A DNA stretch of 5,775 nucleotides from Candidatus Omnitrophota bacterium. GTDB taxonomy: Bacteria > Omnitrophota > Gorgyraeia > Gygaellales > Profunditerraquicolaceae. The stretch lies in contig CAIRWO010000168.1 of assembly GCA_903882345.1 (NCBI GenBank), positions 1 to 5,775 on the forward strand, given 5' to 3'. Every line of letters starts with the position of its first letter. Position 1 is the first letter of the stretch. This document shows, piece by piece, positions 4,491 through 5,775 of this stretch. The notes under the pieces were generated by a model. The model worked only from the letters and a program-made list of their open reading frames with translations, ran no database searches and had not been told where the DNA came from. Both the position numbers and the translations under genes were made by a program.

Positions 4491-5218
4491 TGCGTTACGG
4501 TATTTTTTCCGATGTGCATTCCAACCTCGAAGCCCTCGATGCAGTCGTTGAAGCATATAAAAAAGAATCCATCGATAAATATTTCTGTATCGGCGACGTG
4601 GTTGGTTATGGAGCAAACCCCCGGGAGTGCGTTGAAAGGGTAAGCCGGCTTGTTGCACTTACGGTTGCCGGTAACCACGACTGGGGAAGCGTAAATTTAT
4701 TTCCTTTGAGTTATTTTAATCCTCTGGCAGCTGAGGCGCTGTTGTGGACAAACCGGCAGTTGGACAGCGGCTGCGCTTATTTTTTGGAATCGCTGAAACC
4801 GGTTTATCAGGACTCAAGCCTTACCCTCGCGCACGGCACGCTGGATGAACCGCAACAGTTTAATTACATGTTCGATGACAATACAGCTGATAAGACTTTC
4901 CGGTTGCTGGATACCAATATCTGTTTTGTCGGGCATACGCATATGGCGGGAATATTTAAAAAAGATAAAAACGGCAATGTCACTTATTTAAGAAAACTTG
5001 CGCTCTCTATAGAAGAGGGAAGCAGCTATATTGTCAATGCCGGCAGCGTTGGCCAGCCGCGCGACGGAAACAATCAGGCTGCCTTTTGCGTTTATGATAC
5101 TACTCTAAAAACCGTAGAGATCAAGCGGGTCCCTTACGACATAGCAAAAACAAGAAAAAAGATCATTGCTGCCGGCCTACCGCAATATCTCGGCGACCGG
5201 CTTTTATCCGGCAGGTAA
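4490..5218 (+). CDS. Calcineurin-like metallophosphoesterase (predicted phosphodiesterase)
   Basis: This is a 242-residue cytosolic protein with the complete dinuclear metal site: D8-x-H10 in FSDVHSN, G35-D36 in GDVVGYG, G61-N62-H63-D64, H115 in LAHG, and G148-H149-T150-H151. The NAGSVGQPRDG block (183-193) and the C-terminal VPYDIAKTRKKIIAAGLP (215-231) are typical of the bacterial Metallophos_2 group annotated as predicted phosphodiesterases or diadenosine-tetraphosphatase-like. These enzymes hydrolyse phosphomono- or diesters, but the natural substrate of this subgroup is not settled and cannot be read here. The start at 4490 gives the canonical MRYGIFSDVH opening directly on the first beta strand and overlaps the acylphosphatase stop by 1 nt. 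The gene ends 4 nt before ligA, so all three are probably one operon. Confidence 0.93.
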   Translation: MRYGIFSDVHSNLEALDAVVEAYKKESIDKYFCIGDVVGYGANPRECVERVSRLVALTVAGNHDWGSVNLFPLSYFNPLAAEALLWTNRQLDSGCAYFLESLKPVYQDSSLTLAHGTLDEPQQFNYMFDDNTADKTFRLLDTNICFVGHTHMAGIFKKDKNGNVTYLRKLALSIEEGSSYIVNAGSVGQPRDGNNQAAFCVYDTTLKTVEIKRVPYDIAKTRKKIIAAGLPQYLGDRLLSGR

Positions 5219-5222
5219 TTTT

Positions 5223-5775
5223 ATGGACATAAGAAAAGAAATCGAAAATTTAAGAGAAAGCTTAAGGCACTGCGATTACGGGTATTACGTGCTTGCCGAG
5301 CCGGAAATCGCCGATAAGGAATACGACGATTTAATGCGCCGGTTAAAGGAGCTGGAAGCCGAACATCCTGAGTTCAGCTCCCCCGATTCTCCTACTCAGC
5401 GGATAGGCGGGGGAATCCTTGAAGGTTTTAAAACGGTAAAGCACGTTCAGAAAATGTTTTCTTTAGATAACACCTATTCGTTTGAAGAACTTAAAGACTG
5501 GGATGTAAGAGTACGTAAGGGCCTGGGCAGCCAGCAACCGCAATATGTGGTTGAGCTTAAAATTGACGGCGTAAGCGCGAATCTAACTTATAAGAACGGC
5601 AGGTTGATCACAGGGATAACGCGCGGAGACGGCCAGACTGGAGAAGATGTGACCCAGAATATAAAGACGATCCGCGCGATTCCGCTTGTCCTGCGAGGGC
5701 AGGATTTACCGGAACTTATTGAGATCCGCGGCGAAGTTTACCTGGATAAAAAAGATCTTGCTCTGCTTAATAAAG
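5223..5775 (+). CDS. ligA: NAD+-dependent DNA ligase, N-terminal part (3' end outside window)
   Basis: These are the first 184 codons of LigA, which seals nicks in duplex DNA during replication and repair using NAD+. The NMN-binding Ia domain (about 1-65) shows YYVLAEPEIADKEYDDL (21-37) and SPDSPTQRIGG (53-63). The adenylation domain then begins with VKHVQKMFSLDNTYS (72-86) and the nucleotidyltransferase motif ELKIDGVSANL (111-121), with the adenylated lysine at K113. ITRGDGQTGEDVTQNIKTI (132-150) and EIRGEVYL (167-174) follow. Full-length LigA is about 670 residues, so roughly three quarters (OB fold, zinc finger, HhH, BRCT) lie outside the window. The ATG at 5223 is preceded by GCAGG ending 7 nt upstream, within the last codons of the phosphoesterase gene. 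The motif is ELK rather than the EPK of some ligases, which is normal variation. Confidence 0.97.
   Translation, partial: MDIRKEIENLRESLRHCDYGYYVLAEPEIADKEYDDLMRRLKELEAEHPEFSSPDSPTQRIGGGILEGFKTVKHVQKMFSLDNTYSFEELKDWDVRVRKGLGSQQPQYVVELKIDGVSANLTYKNGRLITGITRGDGQTGEDVTQNIKTIRAIPLVLRGQDLPELIEIRGEVYLDKKDLALLNK

Overview
This 5.8 kb window is a gene-dense bacterial chromosome segment with every gene on the + strand and no sign of mobile DNA. Base composition is moderate and the coding is tightly packed: stop/start overlaps, a zero-nucleotide junction and 1 to 16 nt overlaps. The complete tRNA-Pro lacks an encoded CCA, so the host must add it. All recognised products are bacterial (NusB, LigA, bifunctional RibD, a CheY-like receiver). 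The overall style resembles uncultivated Gram-negative candidate phyla such as Omnitrophota, but that is an impression; no gene here fixes the taxon.

Region 1 (1-3089) is a riboflavin cluster. It holds the 3' end of ribH (lumazine synthase), nusB (antitermination factor), a PHP-family phosphoesterase, ribD (bifunctional deaminase/reductase) and ribE (riboflavin synthase). RibD makes the phosphorylated ribitylaminopyrimidine, RibH condenses the dephosphorylated form with dihydroxybutanone phosphate, and RibE dismutates the lumazine to riboflavin. The dephosphorylation between RibD and RibH is usually done by unlinked HAD phosphatases. Here a different metal-dependent phosphoesterase family sits in the operon and shares an ATGA junction with ribD, making it a candidate for that step.

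Region 2 (3090-3346) is a structured intergenic segment. Directly after the ribE stop is a good sigma70-type promoter with an extended -10. Next come three almost contiguous hairpins (3140-3236) and then tRNA-Pro(CGG). A 10-nt copy of the tRNA 5' end lies between hairpins 2 and 3, so the leader could compete for the tRNA acceptor 3' strand.

Region 3 (3347-4130) pairs an AllA-like (ureidoglycolate lyase family) cupin with a stand-alone CheY-like receiver that overlaps it by 8 nt. The pair starts 20 nt after the tRNA and may share its transcript.

Region 4 (4131-5775) begins with an 87-bp spacer carrying a perfect TATAAT very close to the next start codon. It continues with acylphosphatase, a calcineurin-like metallophosphoesterase and the first 184 codons of NAD+-dependent DNA ligase (ligA), joined by a 1-nt overlap and a 4-nt gap. 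It reads as one housekeeping operon running off the right edge.

Most of the window is ordinary. The parts most worth a second look are the PHP phosphatase inside the riboflavin operon and the hairpin-rich tRNA leader.
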